A DNA stretch of 64,000 bases from Pedobacter sp. Leaf250 (GCF_920984735.1 NZ_CAKLBU010000013.1:1-64000); one strand, 5' to 3'. Counted from the first letter of the stretch, positions 34,112 through 43,348 are shown. Notes: a model not told the origin generated them from the letters alone. Translations and numbers: made by a program.

Positions 34112-35089
34112 ATGATAGTAAAAATATTAAAAAAGTCAGTTGGTTTTCCCGCCATTAAGTATAATATGATTAAAGTAGATAGAGGTGAAGCGGAAATCTT
34201 AAGTATGGCCAACGCTGGTATACTTAATGGATTCTTAGCTATTGGTGCTCGGGACATAGAGCAATATTTTTCCGCGGTTTCACGGGCAAACTCTATAAGT
34301 AAAAAAGATCAACTTCATGTGGTATTTTCAGAAAAAGGAGATAAGTTCTCCAAGGAGGATTTCGGGGTTTTGGGAATGAAATGGATGCAAGAAATGGGTT
34401 ATGAAAAACAGCCTTATATGATTTTCTTTCATAAGGATACCCAAAATAGACATATACATATTGTTTCTACAACTATTCGGATGGATGGATCAAAGATTTC
34501 TGATAAATTTAATTATTCCAGAGCATCAGGTGCTCTGAATAAGTTATTAGGCTTAGACTCGCTAGAGGAGTTTAAACTAAAAGTTAGCCGAATGATGGAA
34601 TATAAATATTCGTGCCTATCAGATTTTCAATTGCTGCTTCGACAGAATGGATATAAAACTTTCTTATCTGATGGAATGCTCAAAATTTGCAGATATGGAA
34701 AAATGTTCCTCAGATTAAAGCAAGAAGTTGTTAAAGAGTTTGTGCTAACAAATACGTTTGATAAATATAGAATATCTGAAATTGAATCACTCATTTCACA
34801 TAATTCCGAATTCTATGATAAAACTTGGTATCCGATTTACAAGTCAAATAAGACAATTAGAAATAATCCAGTAATAGGTCACCGGTCTGAACTATCTGAA
34901 TATCTTAAAAAAAACCATAATTTAGAGCTGATCTATCAGCTTAACAAAAAATCATTGGTCAGTGTTATAGTTGTAGATCGCCTATCTAAAAATGTATTCA
35001 CCTCTCCACGGATATTGTCCTTGATGCTTGCGAATGAAGATAGGTTAACTTCAGACATGTATTCAGCAAAGTCTCACTATAGGCGATGA
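34112..35089 (+). CDS. Relaxase/mobilisation nuclease
   Basis: A 325-residue relaxase of the Bacteroidetes MOB type. Motif I region is AIKYNMIKVDRGEAEIL, with Tyr17 as the possible nucleophile. The three-histidine metal motif is made of QLHVVFSEKGDKFS (His69) and NRHIHIVSTTIRMDG (His114, His116). The last 150 residues are helical and unassigned. It nicks one strand at oriT and leads it to the recipient through the coupling protein. A hairpin terminator follows. The length is typical. Confidence 0.88.
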   Translation: MIVKILKKSVGFPAIKYNMIKVDRGEAEILSMANAGILNGFLAIGARDIEQYFSAVSRANSISKKDQLHVVFSEKGDKFSKEDFGVLGMKWMQEMGYEKQPYMIFFHKDTQNRHIHIVSTTIRMDGSKISDKFNYSRASGALNKLLGLDSLEEFKLKVSRMMEYKYSCLSDFQLLLRQNGYKTFLSDGMLKICRYGKMFLRLKQEVVKEFVLTNTFDKYRISEIESLISHNSEFYDKTWYPIYKSNKTIRNNPVIGHRSELSEYLKKNHNLELIYQLNKKSLVSVIVVDRLSKNVFTSPRILSLMLANEDRLTSDMYSAKSHYRR

Positions 35090-35121
35090 TAATCTATATC
35101 TTTCCATCTTACTAACTTAAG

Positions 35122-35173
35122 ATTGATCTATTTGAAGATGATTGCAAATGCTTAGCTTGATCAATTTTTTTTT
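35122..35173 (+). terminator. Terminator after the relaxase gene
   Basis: ATTGATC (35122-35128) pairs with GATCAAT (35159-35165), with an inner stem ATTTG/CAAAT (35130-35134 with 35145-35149), followed by nine T (35165-35173). The position, 33 bases after the relaxase stop, fits termination of the mobilisation transcript and marks the right side of the element. Confidence 0.6.
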
Positions 35174-35234
35174 AATAATTGAACACCATACATCTCCACT
35201 TTCGAAGGGTAGAGAATAATATTATTTCCAATTT

Positions 35235-36587
35235 GTGATTGTTCTCAAGACAAAACTTATCTTCGATAAAAAATTCATATTGCAAACTTTAACACAACTT
35301 AATAACGGCGAACTTTTGGGAGCCACTACTGTAAAGATATCTGAAGGGCTCGAGTCGTTTCCTGGGCAGCTTTTTGAGCTTACTGACACTTTAGAATACC
35401 TTGATTTATCATCCAATAAGTTAACAACCTTACCAGATGATTTTAGCAAGTTTAAAAAGCTGAAGGTTTTTTTTGCATCAGATAATTGTTTTACGGTTTT
35501 TCCATCTATTTTGGGTAAATGCGATAATCTCCAAATTATTGGTTTTAAGGCTAATATGATAGCGCATATCCCAAATGATGCATTTCATGTTAATCTGCGT
35601 TGGTTAATCCTTACTAACAATCAGATTTCCAGTTTACCAGTATCTATTGGTGAGTGTTCGAAGCTTGAAAAGCTGATGCTAGCGGGAAATAGATTGGCAG
35701 CGTTGCCTACTGAGCTTGCAAATTGCAGTAGTCTTGCATTGTTGCGGATTGCAGCGAATAACTTAAATATGTTGCCTGAATGGTTGGTTGCAATGCCAGG
35801 TTTAGCATGGCTGGCTTTTTCGGGTAATAATATAGTAGATCAAACTAAAGTCGAGTCATTTGCGACAATAAATATTGATCAATTTCAGATTCAACAATTA
35901 TTAGGGGAAGGTGCTTCCGGTACGATATTTAAAGCGACCAGTATAGATGTTATTAACCAAGATGAGGTTGCCATAAAAATATTTAAAGGAAGTGTTACTA
36001 GCGATGGCTTTCCGGAGGATGAGTTGCAAACTTATTTGGCTGCGGGGCATCACCCTTCGATTGTGAAATTGAACTCTGTAATAGATTTAGATGATCAGGG
36101 TAAAAAGGGTTTGGTGATGGAACTTATTCCTTCTCACTTTTATAATCTGGGGAAACCGCCAACCTTGAATACGTGTACAAGGGATGTTTTCGAAAAGGGC
36201 TTCAAACTCACTGATCAGCAAGTGTTCGAAATTGCCATTAGTATGGCTTCTGTAGGTGCACATTTGCATGAAAGAGGAATTATGCATGGTGATTTATATG
36301 CACACAATGTTCTAGTTGATGATGCTGGGAAAACATTATTCGGCGATTTTGGTGCGGCTTCACGGTACGATAAACGAGATCTTGCTTTAGCTTTTTATCT
36401 GGAGCGAATTGAAGTAAAGGCCTTCGGATTTCTGCTCGATGATTTGCTTTCGCTTTGCCGTGCAAATATTTCTGCTTACGATGCGCTTTGCAAACTTCGT
36501 GATTTGTGCTTATCTGAAAACCAACAGCTACGGCCTGGTTTCAATGAAATATTAACTAAATTACTTTGCTTAGAAGCAGCTAGTTAG
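35235..36587 (+). CDS. Leucine-rich-repeat protein kinase
   Basis: A 450-residue two-domain protein. Residues about 25-205 form six or seven leucine-rich repeats of about 23 residues (LEYLDLSSNKLTTLPDDF, LRWLILTNNQISSLPVSI). From about 215 follows a eukaryotic-like Ser/Thr kinase: glycine loop LLGEGASGTIF, the ATP-binding lysine in VAIKIF, the catalytic loop HGDLYAHNVL (Asp353; HGD instead of HRD) and GDFGAA (Asp371). All key residues are present, so activity is plausible. No signal peptide or membrane segment is seen. It converges on rlmN with an 8-base overlap. The target is unknown. Confidence 0.88.
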   Translation: MIVLKTKLIFDKKFILQTLTQLNNGELLGATTVKISEGLESFPGQLFELTDTLEYLDLSSNKLTTLPDDFSKFKKLKVFFASDNCFTVFPSILGKCDNLQIIGFKANMIAHIPNDAFHVNLRWLILTNNQISSLPVSIGECSKLEKLMLAGNRLAALPTELANCSSLALLRIAANNLNMLPEWLVAMPGLAWLAFSGNNIVDQTKVESFATINIDQFQIQQLLGEGASGTIFKATSIDVINQDEVAIKIFKGSVTSDGFPEDELQTYLAAGHHPSIVKLNSVIDLDDQGKKGLVMELIPSHFYNLGKPPTLNTCTRDVFEKGFKLTDQQVFEIAISMASVGAHLHERGIMHGDLYAHNVLVDDAGKTLFGDFGAASRYDKRDLALAFYLERIEVKAFGFLLDDLLSLCRANISAYDALCKLRDLCLSENQQLRPGFNEILTKLLCLEAAS

Positions 36588-37635
36588 CAGCTTCTTCTTT
36601 TACAGCCAATTGACCACAAGCGGCATCAATATCTTTTCCACGACTTCGGCGAATATTTGTATTGATTCCCTGACTTTTCAAATAGTTTGAAAAGGCATCT
36701 ATTTTATCGCCTTCGGCGTTAGTGAAATCTGCGAATGATATTGGGTTATATTCAATTAAGTTAACCTTACAAGGAATGTGTTTGCAAAATTTTGCAAGAT
36801 CCATGGCGTCAGAAATCTCATCATTAAAATGATTGAAAACAATATATTCGTAAGTTACCGGGTTTTTAGTTTTGGCGAAATAATATTTTAAAGCATCAGC
36901 TAAAGCCTTTAATGAGTTTGCCTCATTAATCGGCATAATTTCGTTTCGCTTTTTATCGTCAGCTGCATGAAGCGATAGGGCAAGATTGAATTTTGCACCG
37001 TCGTCGCCTAACTTTTTAATCATTTTAGCAATACCAGCAGTAGAAACAGTGATCCGTTTATAGCTCATGTTTAAACCATCTGGAGCAGTAATCCGCTCTA
37101 TCGATTTCAGCACATTTGCATAATTTAAAAGTGGCTCACCCATTCCCATGTATACAATATTAGTTAGGGGATTATTATAGTTTTGCTTGGCTTGTTTGTC
37201 AATCAAAACCACCTGATCATAAATTTCGTCGGCATTGAGGTTGCGTTTACGGTCCATGTAGCCAGTTGCACAGAATTTACAGGTTAAGCTACAACCCACC
37301 TGAGAACTTACGCAAGCGGTCATTCTATCCTCCAATGGGATTAGAACTCCCTCAACGATATTTCCATCAGCTAAGCGGAAAGTGTTCTTGATCGTATGAT
37401 CATTACTGAACTGCGAGTTGTTTACCTGAACAGCATTGATCGAAAATCCTTCTTCCAGCGTTTTGCGCAAATCTTTAGAAAGATTGCTCATTTCATCAAA
37501 GTGAGTAGCTGATTTTTCCCATAACCACTGGTAAATTTGTTTTGCCCTGAATGCAGGTTGTTGCATTGCAATTAAGTGTTGCTGCAATTGGGGCAAATCC
37601 AATGAACGGATATCGATTTTTTTAGCTGTTACCAT
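36580..37635 (-). CDS. rlmN: RlmN, dual-specificity rRNA/tRNA adenine-C2 methyltransferase
   Basis: A 351-residue radical-SAM enzyme that methylates A2503 of 23S rRNA and A37 of some tRNAs. The start at 37635 (MVTAKKIDIRSLDLPQ) matches the family opening. The radical-SAM CxxxCxxC motif is in VGCSLTCKFCATGYM, with the following substrate-radical region NIVYMGMGEPLLNY and SAM-binding GGE-like MGEP. The late Cys of the catalytic pair lies in DIDAACGQLAV. Its end overlaps the LRR-kinase gene by eight bases on the other strand. Confidence 0.95.
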   Translation of the reverse strand: MVTAKKIDIRSLDLPQLQQHLIAMQQPAFRAKQIYQWLWEKSATHFDEMSNLSKDLRKTLEEGFSINAVQVNNSQFSNDHTIKNTFRLADGNIVEGVLIPLEDRMTACVSSQVGCSLTCKFCATGYMDRKRNLNADEIYDQVVLIDKQAKQNYNNPLTNIVYMGMGEPLLNYANVLKSIERITAPDGLNMSYKRITVSTAGIAKMIKKLGDDGAKFNLALSLHAADDKKRNEIMPINEANSLKALADALKYYFAKTKNPVTYEYIVFNHFNDEISDAMDLAKFCKHIPCKVNLIEYNPISFADFTNAEGDKIDAFSNYLKSQGINTNIRRSRGKDIDAACGQLAVKEEAAN

Positions 37636-37722
37636 TTGCTGCAAAGGTAATAAAAAGCCCTTAAGCTGAAAGATCAAATCTTAAAGCAACAGGTTATGAT
37701 TCAGAATTTTACAATTAGCAGG

Positions 37723-38697
37723 CTATCTACCTCTTGGTTTGGTATTTGATTTACCTGAGGGTTTACCTTTTGTTGGTCTGGAGTTTCTATTGGTCGAACC
37801 ACCTTTACCCGCAGATTTTGATGGAGAATGTGATGTAGATTTTTTAGTGCCACCTATTTTTGAAAAAGGCTTGTTCGCCTTGAAGGATTTTTTTGGCTGG
37901 TCTTCTTTGGGCTCTAAAATTTCTTCCCAGGAGTTGGTTTTCTTTTTGGTGTTTTTTGGTTTTGAAGTTGCTTCTGAAGATGATTTTTCTACACTCTTCA
38001 TAATGCCAGTCATCTCCTCTTCACTCAAGTCTCTAAATTCTCCCGTTGGGATACCTTTTAGATTAATATTCATGATTCTTGTGCGTTCCAATTTGGTTAC
38101 TTCATAGCCAAAATGTTCGCACATTCTACGGATTTGTCTATTTAAACCCTGTATTAAAATGATGTTGAATACAAATGTGCTGATTTGACGCACTTTACAT
38201 TTACGGGTATTTACGCCTAAAATGGGGACGCCATTACTCATTTCAAATACAAAGTCTTCGGTTATGGGTTTATTTACAGTAACCACATATTCCTTTTCGT
38301 GCTTATTTCCAGCCCTTAAAATCTTATTAACAATATCGCCATTATTGGTGAGGAAAATTAGACCTGATGAATCTTTATCCAATCTGCCGATAGGGAAAAT
38401 GCGTTCACTATGGTTGATATAGTCAACGATGTTATCTTTAACATTTGATTCGGTGGTGCTGGTTACACCCACAGGTTTATTAAAGGCGAGGAGGATAAAA
38501 TTCGATTCTTCTTTCGGTTCAATGTTATGACCATTAACCATCACTTTATCACCAGCAAAAACCTGATCACCAATTTTGGCTCTTTTGCCATTGATGAAAA
38601 CATTGCCCTTTTCGATAAACCGATCAGCCTCGCGACGGGAACATAATCCGCTCTCACTTATAAATTTATTTAGGCGGGTTGCAGCGTTATTGTTCAT
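37723..38697 (-). CDS. rluF: RluF/RluB-family 23S rRNA pseudouridine synthase
   Basis: A 324-residue protein: S4 RNA-binding domain ([21 protein letters not shown], residues 8-60), then an RsuA-type catalytic domain with the nucleophilic Asp in [16 protein letters not shown] and the late motif [16 protein letters not shown], which is typical of RluF (U2604). The last 95 residues are a low-complexity Lys/Ser/Pro-rich tail ([16 protein letters not shown] onward), common in Bacteroidetes versions and likely to bind RNA. RluF versus RluB is decided by the [11 protein letters not shown] segment and is not certain. Confidence 0.88.
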   Translation of the reverse strand: MNNNAATRLNKFISESGLCSRREADRFIEKGNVFINGKRAKIGDQVFAGDKVMVNGHNIEPKEESNFILLAFNKPVGVTSTTESNVKDNIVDYINHSERIFPIGRLDKDSSGLIFLTNNGDIVNKILRAGNKHEKEYVVTVNKPITEDFVFEMSNGVPILGVNTRKCKVRQISTFVFNIILIQGLNRQIRRMCEHFGYEVTKLERTRIMNINLKGIPTGEFRDLSEEEMTGIMKSVEKSSSEATSKPKNTKKKTNSWEEILEPKEDQPKKSFKANKPFSKIGGTKKSTSHSPSKSAGKGGSTNRNSRPTKGKPSGKSNTKPRGR

Positions 38698-38743
38698 GCT
38701 ACAATTTTACGGAAATAAATTATGTTATGAATCAATAAGGCAA

Positions 38744-38774
38744 AAAGAACACCAAGATTAAATTGGTGTTCTTT
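38744..38774 (-). terminator. Terminator of the DinB-like gene
   Basis: AAAGAACACCAA (38744-38755) pairs perfectly over 12 bases with TTGGTGTTCTTT (38763-38774), with a 7-base loop. On the minus strand it runs into a T-stretch. It lies just after the DinB-like gene ends and before the RluF-like gene. Confidence 0.75.
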
Positions 38775-38785
38775 GTTAAATGAAA

Positions 38786-39283
38786 TTAAAAATTCTGGTC
38801 GTCGGCACTTGGACCATAACTACCTGGAATTGGAATATCCAGTAACCTTAAGTATACACCCAATTGGGCTCTATGGTGAGTAGTTTGACTAAAGGCGATA
38901 CGGATCATTTCATATTTGGTTAAATCGCCTAAAATTTGATCTCCGTTTCGTAAAATCCATTGATTGTTTAGGATTTGCTGATCGACATTTTCTAATTCTT
39001 TCTTCCCGCTTTCATAACTTTCTTCTAAAAGCTTTATCAAGTCTGCATTACTTTCTACCTTTTTCTCTTCATAAGGAGCGGTTGCAAAATCCAGTCCGTC
39101 TGCAGTGATGGCTAAACTTATCCAGCCTGGAAGTTCAGCGATGTGGCTCGCCAATGATTTCATTTTCATGCTTTTTTCGTGTGGTGCCCAATCAAATTTA
39201 TCAATCGGTACCAATGCCAAAAACTTCTTGGTGGTGTTAAATTCTGATTCGAATTCTTTCAATAATAATTTAATAATATCCAT
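38786..39283 (-). CDS. DinB-superfamily protein
   Basis: A 165-residue four-helix-bundle protein of the DinB/YfiT type. The start at 39283 (MDIIKLLLKEFESEF) gives the normal family length; an upstream start at 39370 adds 29 residues. Metal ligands are supplied by a His in SLASHIAEL (near residue 54) and by HHRAQLGVYLR with two His near residue 142. Family members include bacillithiol-linked transferases and metal-dependent hydrolases. The substrate cannot be predicted. It is a single-gene unit with a hairpin terminator after it. Confidence 0.8.
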   Translation of the reverse strand: MDIIKLLLKEFESEFNTTKKFLALVPIDKFDWAPHEKSMKMKSLASHIAELPGWISLAITADGLDFATAPYEEKKVESNADLIKLLEESYESGKKELENVDQQILNNQWILRNGDQILGDLTKYEMIRIAFSQTTHHRAQLGVYLRLLDIPIPGSYGPSADDQNF

Positions 39284-39500
39284 ATTTTGTCGTTTTGTTT
39301 TCTCTATTGTGTTGAGGTCCATCAATAATAAATCTGCTATACTCATGGTTTTTTCGATTTGCTGAAACAAAGAAAGTACGCCGGAGTGACAACCCTATGG
39401 CAGTGTATATTTTTATTTAAAAAATTATACATTTATTTTCTTGTTTAAATATAAGCGTGTAAATGGTTCGATTATCCCTAAAAAAAATTATGTTTGAAAA

Positions 39501-40244
39501 ATGGATAGTATCAGAATTAACACTGCTCAAAATATTGATATTGAATATGAAATTGCAGGTTTGGGTGAACGTATAGCTGCTCGCTGCATTGATTTGGCAG
39601 GCTTCGCAATACTTTTTATTGTTGCCTGGATTTTGTTCATTATCGGATCAATAAGCGTTTCAGGAACATTGGGAGTGGTGATTCTAATCATTTACCTCAT
39701 CATATTTGCATTTTATGATTTGGTTTGCGAACTCACCATGAATGGGCAATCGTTTGGTAAACGAGTGATGAAGATAAAAGTAATCAATCTGGATGGTACG
39801 CAGCCTACTTTCGGTCAGTACCTGATTAGGTGGTTATTTAGGATGATTGATTTTGGTTTCCCATTGGGTTGGGGTGTAATCGCATTGGTATCTGTTGCTA
39901 TTACCCAAAACCATCAAAGGCTTGGAGATTTACTTGCCAAAACAACGTTGATAAAGACTACGCCTCGTACCCAGCTTAACCATGTTGCGTTTAATTTTAG
40001 CCTTGCAGATGAATATCAACCACTTTTTAAAGAGGTATTGCACTTAAACGACAGAGATGTTGAGCTTATTCACGAAGTGCTTACAGGTTATTATCAAACT
40101 GGAAATGCGAGCTTAATTTATGCGATGGCTGCAAAAACTAAAGAACATATTTTTGTAACCATACCTGCAGGAATGAATGAGTTACAGTTTTTAGAGACAG
40201 TACTGAAGGATTATAATTATATCACATCGGGACTTTCTACCTAA
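39501..40244 (+). CDS. RDD-family membrane protein
   Basis: A 247-residue protein with the RDD domain in its N-terminal 155 residues: IAARCIDLAGFAILF (the first Arg/Asp), LTMNGQSFGKRVMKIKVINLDG, and three to four hydrophobic helices, then NHQRLGDLLAKTTLIKT. The C-terminal 80 residues are soluble and helical, an addition seen in some Bacteroidetes homologues. Function is unknown; some RDD proteins have been linked to ion transport. It faces a convergent DUF2752 gene one base away. Confidence 0.82.
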   Translation: MDSIRINTAQNIDIEYEIAGLGERIAARCIDLAGFAILFIVAWILFIIGSISVSGTLGVVILIIYLIIFAFYDLVCELTMNGQSFGKRVMKIKVINLDGTQPTFGQYLIRWLFRMIDFGFPLGWGVIALVSVAITQNHQRLGDLLAKTTLIKTTPRTQLNHVAFNFSLADEYQPLFKEVLHLNDRDVELIHEVLTGYYQTGNASLIYAMAAKTKEHIFVTIPAGMNELQFLETVLKDYNYITSGLST

Positions 40245-40245
40245 T

Positions 40246-40575
40246 TTAATGATGGTGAATCATCTTTATTAAATATGAAACCATAACAAAGTTACCCACA
40301 ATAATAATTAGTATTTTTATTATAAAGTCTTTGTTTTTGATTGGGAAACTATACAATACACCCACAATTAGGAAGAGAATAATAAGTGGTATTGTTGATG
40401 GATAGAGTGTCCAGCTTTTTGATATGTTGCCTTGTAAAAGAGCTATTAGGGATCTTTGGAAACCGCATCCTGGGCAATTGATTCCGGTTAATGCTTTAAA
40501 TGGACATGGTATTAAATGATTTTGCAGCCAATCAAACATGTTGATTAAGCTGCAAAATATAAATGTTAAAGTCAT
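40246..40575 (-). CDS. DUF2752 membrane protein
   Basis: A 109-residue membrane protein with the DUF2752 hallmark CPFKALTGINCPGCGFQRSL near the start, in which three cysteines (CxxxxxxGxxCPGCG) are well placed for metal or redox chemistry. Two hydrophobic helices follow (STIPLIILFLIVGVLYSF, IIVGNFVMVSYLI). No function is established. The paired neighbour on the same strand encodes a DUF5684-like protein, 9 bases away, suggesting one operon. Confidence 0.85.
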   Translation of the reverse strand: MTLTFIFCSLINMFDWLQNHLIPCPFKALTGINCPGCGFQRSLIALLQGNISKSWTLYPSTIPLIILFLIVGVLYSFPIKNKDFIIKILIIIVGNFVMVSYLIKMIHHH

Positions 40576-40584
40576 TTGTTAGGG

Positions 40585-41103
40585 TTAAACTACCGGAGGA
40601 GGATTGTCGTTCGGGTTATTTTGATCTCCAAATGTTTTATTTTGATTGCCGAAAGGATTATTCGGATTATTAAATGGATTGTTAGCATTGTTGAATGGAT
40701 TATTTCCAAAACCACCATTCTGTGCTTCAGCAGCTGATGGGCCTAAATATTTTGCATCACCAAAACCTAAAATCGGCCAGAAAATGTAGGGGAAGATTAC
40801 CATACCAACTGTAAAACCTTCTGATTTACCAAAGCTTTTGCTTACCAAATTGTAAAGCCAAACCATAAATACAATGTTAACACAAGGAATAATCAACCAC
40901 AATATCCAAATCATTGGCTTGCCCACAATTTCTAGCAGAATGATAAGATTATAAATTGGAATAATTGCTGCCCAACCTGGTTTACCGGCCTTCTCGAAAA
41001 CTTTCCACATCCCAATAATCATAACAACGATTATTGCTAAATAAAAAATTATCATACCTGCACCGATTCCTGCGGCTGCTCCGCTTACTTCGTACTCATC
41101 CAT
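40585..41103 (-). CDS. DUF5684-like membrane protein
   Basis: A 172-residue protein with four hydrophobic helices in its first 115 residues (AGMIIFYLAIIVVMIIGMW, AAIIPIYNLIILLEIVG, WILWLIIPCVNIVFMVWLY) and the phrase KAGKPGWAAIIPIYN that marks DUF5684-like proteins. The C-terminal 45 residues are a low-complexity Asn/Pro/Phe repeat (NNPFN units) and probably disordered. The function is unknown. It sits upstream of the DUF2752 gene on the same strand. Confidence 0.78.
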   Translation of the reverse strand: MDEYEVSGAAAGIGAGMIIFYLAIIVVMIIGMWKVFEKAGKPGWAAIIPIYNLIILLEIVGKPMIWILWLIIPCVNIVFMVWLYNLVSKSFGKSEGFTVGMVIFPYIFWPILGFGDAKYLGPSAAEAQNGGFGNNPFNNANNPFNNPNNPFGNQNKTFGDQNNPNDNPPPVV

Positions 41104-41189
41104 AATAAATGTTTTTTTAAGGGTTTTAATTTAAATAGCTAAACTAAAGTAAAATTTTAAATTTAAAAATAGAATAAATAACCCTTCAT

Positions 41190-41912
41190 TTATTTTAATA
41201 CTGTGCTTATTTTAGGAAGTAAAGCATTTGCCCATTCGGTATACATCTTTGCACTTGGGTGAAGTCCATCGTTTGCAATTAAGGATAAATCGGTGATTGC
41301 TTTTCTTGATGCAGGCGTAATATTGCTATAGCTTACACCTGCTGCAAGTGTGATCTGTTCATTTACTGCATTAAAATTATCGATTTCTGTAGCAATCGTT
41401 TGAATGTTTTTACCAGAGTTTTTACCAAACGGAGTTACGCCCCAATCTGGAATAGATACCACAAAAACTTTTGCTTTATCGCCATTGGCAAATGAAATAG
41501 CAGTTTGTAACAATTCTGAAAACTCCTTTCTATAGGTTTCGATCGAATTACCTCGATATTGGTTATTTACCCCAATCAGTAAGGTAACGAAATCAAATTT
41601 TTGGGTAAGCTTAGCCTGAACAATTGCATTTTGCAGTTCGCTGGTTGTCCAGCCTGTTGTGGCGATTATTTTTGGATTAGCTAAATTTAAGCCTTCATTT
41701 ATTAGCAAATTTTTCAATTGATAAGGAAATGATTCTGCTTGTTTCACCGATTCGCCGATGGTGTAAGAATCTCCCAAGGCCAAATATGTTTTAGTTTGGC
41801 CAGAAATAGGGGTTGGAGTGGGGGTGGGTTGATCAATTTCAGACATATTTCTTTCCTTACTGCAAGCCGAAGTTAAGAAAGAAAATAAAATGGCGCTCAT
41901 TAAAACTTTCAT
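41190..41912 (-). CDS. SGNH/GDSL-family hydrolase, lipoprotein
   Basis: A 240-residue secreted esterase-like protein. The N-terminus MKVLMSAILFSFLTSAC is a lipoprotein signal with Cys17. A Thr/Pro-rich linker follows. The SGNH blocks are present: catalytic Ser in LALGDSYTIGE, Gly in block II, the block III Asn in LLIGVNNQYRG and the Asp-His pair in NDGLHPSAKMY. The substrate is unknown; relatives act on acyl or acetyl esters. It is downstream of lipB on the same strand with a 50-base gap. Confidence 0.88.
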   Translation of the reverse strand: MKVLMSAILFSFLTSACSKERNMSEIDQPTPTPTPISGQTKTYLALGDSYTIGESVKQAESFPYQLKNLLINEGLNLANPKIIATTGWTTSELQNAIVQAKLTQKFDFVTLLIGVNNQYRGNSIETYRKEFSELLQTAISFANGDKAKVFVVSIPDWGVTPFGKNSGKNIQTIATEIDNFNAVNEQITLAAGVSYSNITPASRKAITDLSLIANDGLHPSAKMYTEWANALLPKISTVLK

Positions 41913-41962
41913 AATCCAATTTACGGAAATGAAAGATTAAAAGTTTTAAGTTCTTAAGGATG

Positions 41963-42682
41963 CTAGATCAGTTCCATTTTAAAGAGTTGAGCAATATGAT
42001 TTTTTAATCTCACTTTCACTTCATTCATATCCAATTGGTATCCAAGTTCCTTTTGAAGAGAAGTTACAGCTTTATCATCAATGCCGCAGGGAACAATGTT
42101 TTTAAAATAATCAAGATCAACATTTACATTAAATGCAAAGCCATGCATGGTAACCCAACGGCTGCAACGAACCCCCATGGCACAAATTTTTCTGGCGTTT
42201 TCATTATCTGGATCTAACCAAACGCCTGTATAACCAGGGTAACGGCCAGATTCAATTCCATAATCTTTCAATGTTAAAATAACAGCTTCTTCAAGTGTTC
42301 GAAGATATAGGTGTATATCAGTGAAAAAATTATCCAGATCTAAAATTGGGTAACCCACAATTTGGCCTGGTCCGTGGTAAGTAATATCTCCACCCCGATT
42401 AATTTTATAATAAGTAGCATCTTTATCCTTTAAACCTTGTTCATCCAGCAATAAGTTTTCAGGATGCCCACTTTTTCCCAAAGTGTAAACATGTGGATGT
42501 TCGTTAAAAATAAGATAGTTTGGTGTTGGTAAATTGGTTTCGTTAACTCTATTCTGGGTTTTTAAGGCAACAGTTTTATTCAGCAATTCTTCCTGCTTAT
42601 CCCAAGCTTGCTGGTAATCTGTTAAGCCCCAATCAATAAATTGTGTAGGCACCAACGGAGCATTTGTATGTTTATCAACCAT
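41963..42682 (-). CDS. lipB: LipB, octanoyltransferase
   Basis: A 239-residue enzyme that moves octanoate from acyl carrier protein to lipoyl domains. Signatures are RGGDITYHGPGQIVGYPILDL, the lysine of RKICAMGVRCSRWVTMHGFA, and the catalytic Cys in IVPCGIDDKAVTSL. The length is normal. It lies 18 bases downstream of the phosphopantetheinyl transferase on the same strand, so the two ACP-related genes probably share a transcript. Confidence 0.95.
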   Translation of the reverse strand: MVDKHTNAPLVPTQFIDWGLTDYQQAWDKQEELLNKTVALKTQNRVNETNLPTPNYLIFNEHPHVYTLGKSGHPENLLLDEQGLKDKDATYYKINRGGDITYHGPGQIVGYPILDLDNFFTDIHLYLRTLEEAVILTLKDYGIESGRYPGYTGVWLDPDNENARKICAMGVRCSRWVTMHGFAFNVNVDLDYFKNIVPCGIDDKAVTSLQKELGYQLDMNEVKVRLKNHIAQLFKMELI

Positions 42683-42700
42683 CTGTTATTTAGTAATATT

Positions 42701-43348
42701 TTAAGCGGAATGCACAACATAGCCTAACATGTAACCATCTTTTGTCCTAAAATAGTTCACTGTTAATTCCTTTGTTCCAGAAGGAAGCGCTACAAGAGCG
42801 TTTAAATTTCCTTCATTTTTAAGCTTGAACGGTTTGATATGGATGTCGCGCTTAAATTCCAAACCTTTCTTTCCATGCCATTTGTATATGGCCTCTTTAG
42901 CACACCAGGCTACATAAAGTCCGTCTATATTATCTCCAATTTGTTTTTGCGCAAGCTCAACGTCGCTCAAAAACTTATGCCTTATACTTTTTATTTTATG
43001 CTTAATCAATTCAATATCAACACCAACAGCATGTTTCTTGCTAATCATAACAGCTGCATAATCATAAGAATGGCTGAGTGAAATTTGATAATCAAAATTG
43101 GTTAAGTAAGGTTTTCCGTCTTCATCAAATTGGCAATCGATATATTCTTTCGTATTAAGCATGGTGCGCAGAAGAAGTCTCGTACTTAACCAATGCAATA
43201 ACCTTTTACCATTGTTTAGCGATGAGATAATATCGAGTTCATGTTGCTTAAGCTGAAGACCAGCCAACATTTCAGCTTCAGTTTCCTCAATTTTCCAGAT
43301 TGCAAGAACTGAATGCTCATCAACATTTTTATTATAAATTATTGGCAT
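42701..43348 (-). CDS. 4'-phosphopantetheinyl transferase
   Basis: A 215-residue Sfp-type transferase. The magnesium-binding motif AVGVDIELIKHKIKSI (residues about 108-123) and the second motif YVAWCAKEAIYKWHG are intact, and the LSHSYDYAAV segment matches the pantetheine-binding strand. It converts apo-carrier proteins to holo forms. It precedes lipB on the minus strand. A separate AcpS is not in the window, so whether it serves fatty-acid ACP or secondary pathways is open. Confidence 0.88.
   Translation of the reverse strand: MPIIYNKNVDEHSVLAIWKIEETEAEMLAGLQLKQHELDIISSLNNGKRLLHWLSTRLLLRTMLNTKEYIDCQFDEDGKPYLTNFDYQISLSHSYDYAAVMISKKHAVGVDIELIKHKIKSIRHKFLSDVELAQKQIGDNIDGLYVAWCAKEAIYKWHGKKGLEFKRDIHIKPFKLKNEGNLNALVALPSGTKELTVNYFRTKDGYMLGYVVHSA

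Larger units (their letters stand above)
14627..35089 (+). mobile_element. Conjugation module of a Bacteroidetes-type ICE or integrated plasmid
   Basis: All genes in this span lie on one strand, many with 4-base overlaps, and together supply DNA processing (relaxase, accessory protein, coupling ATPase), a type IV secretion apparatus of the Bacteroidetes class (TraE to TraN) and typical cargo functions (primase, ParA-like, ArdC). By eye the tra genes are richer in G and C than the flanking core genes, consistent with transfer. Integrase, direct terminal repeats and attachment sites were not found, so outer limits are unknown. The cluster at 2.1-13.8 kb may belong to the same element. Confidence 0.8.

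Noticed and set aside
37739..38107. 122-codon plus-strand frame opposite the RluF-like tail
   Set aside because: Arises from the low-complexity Lys/Ser/Pro tail read in reverse; not a gene.
39489..39496. TATGTTTG as a -7 promoter element for the RDD gene
   Set aside because: It matches TAnnTTTG, but the start of transcription would fall at or inside the start codon and no good -33 element is placed upstream.
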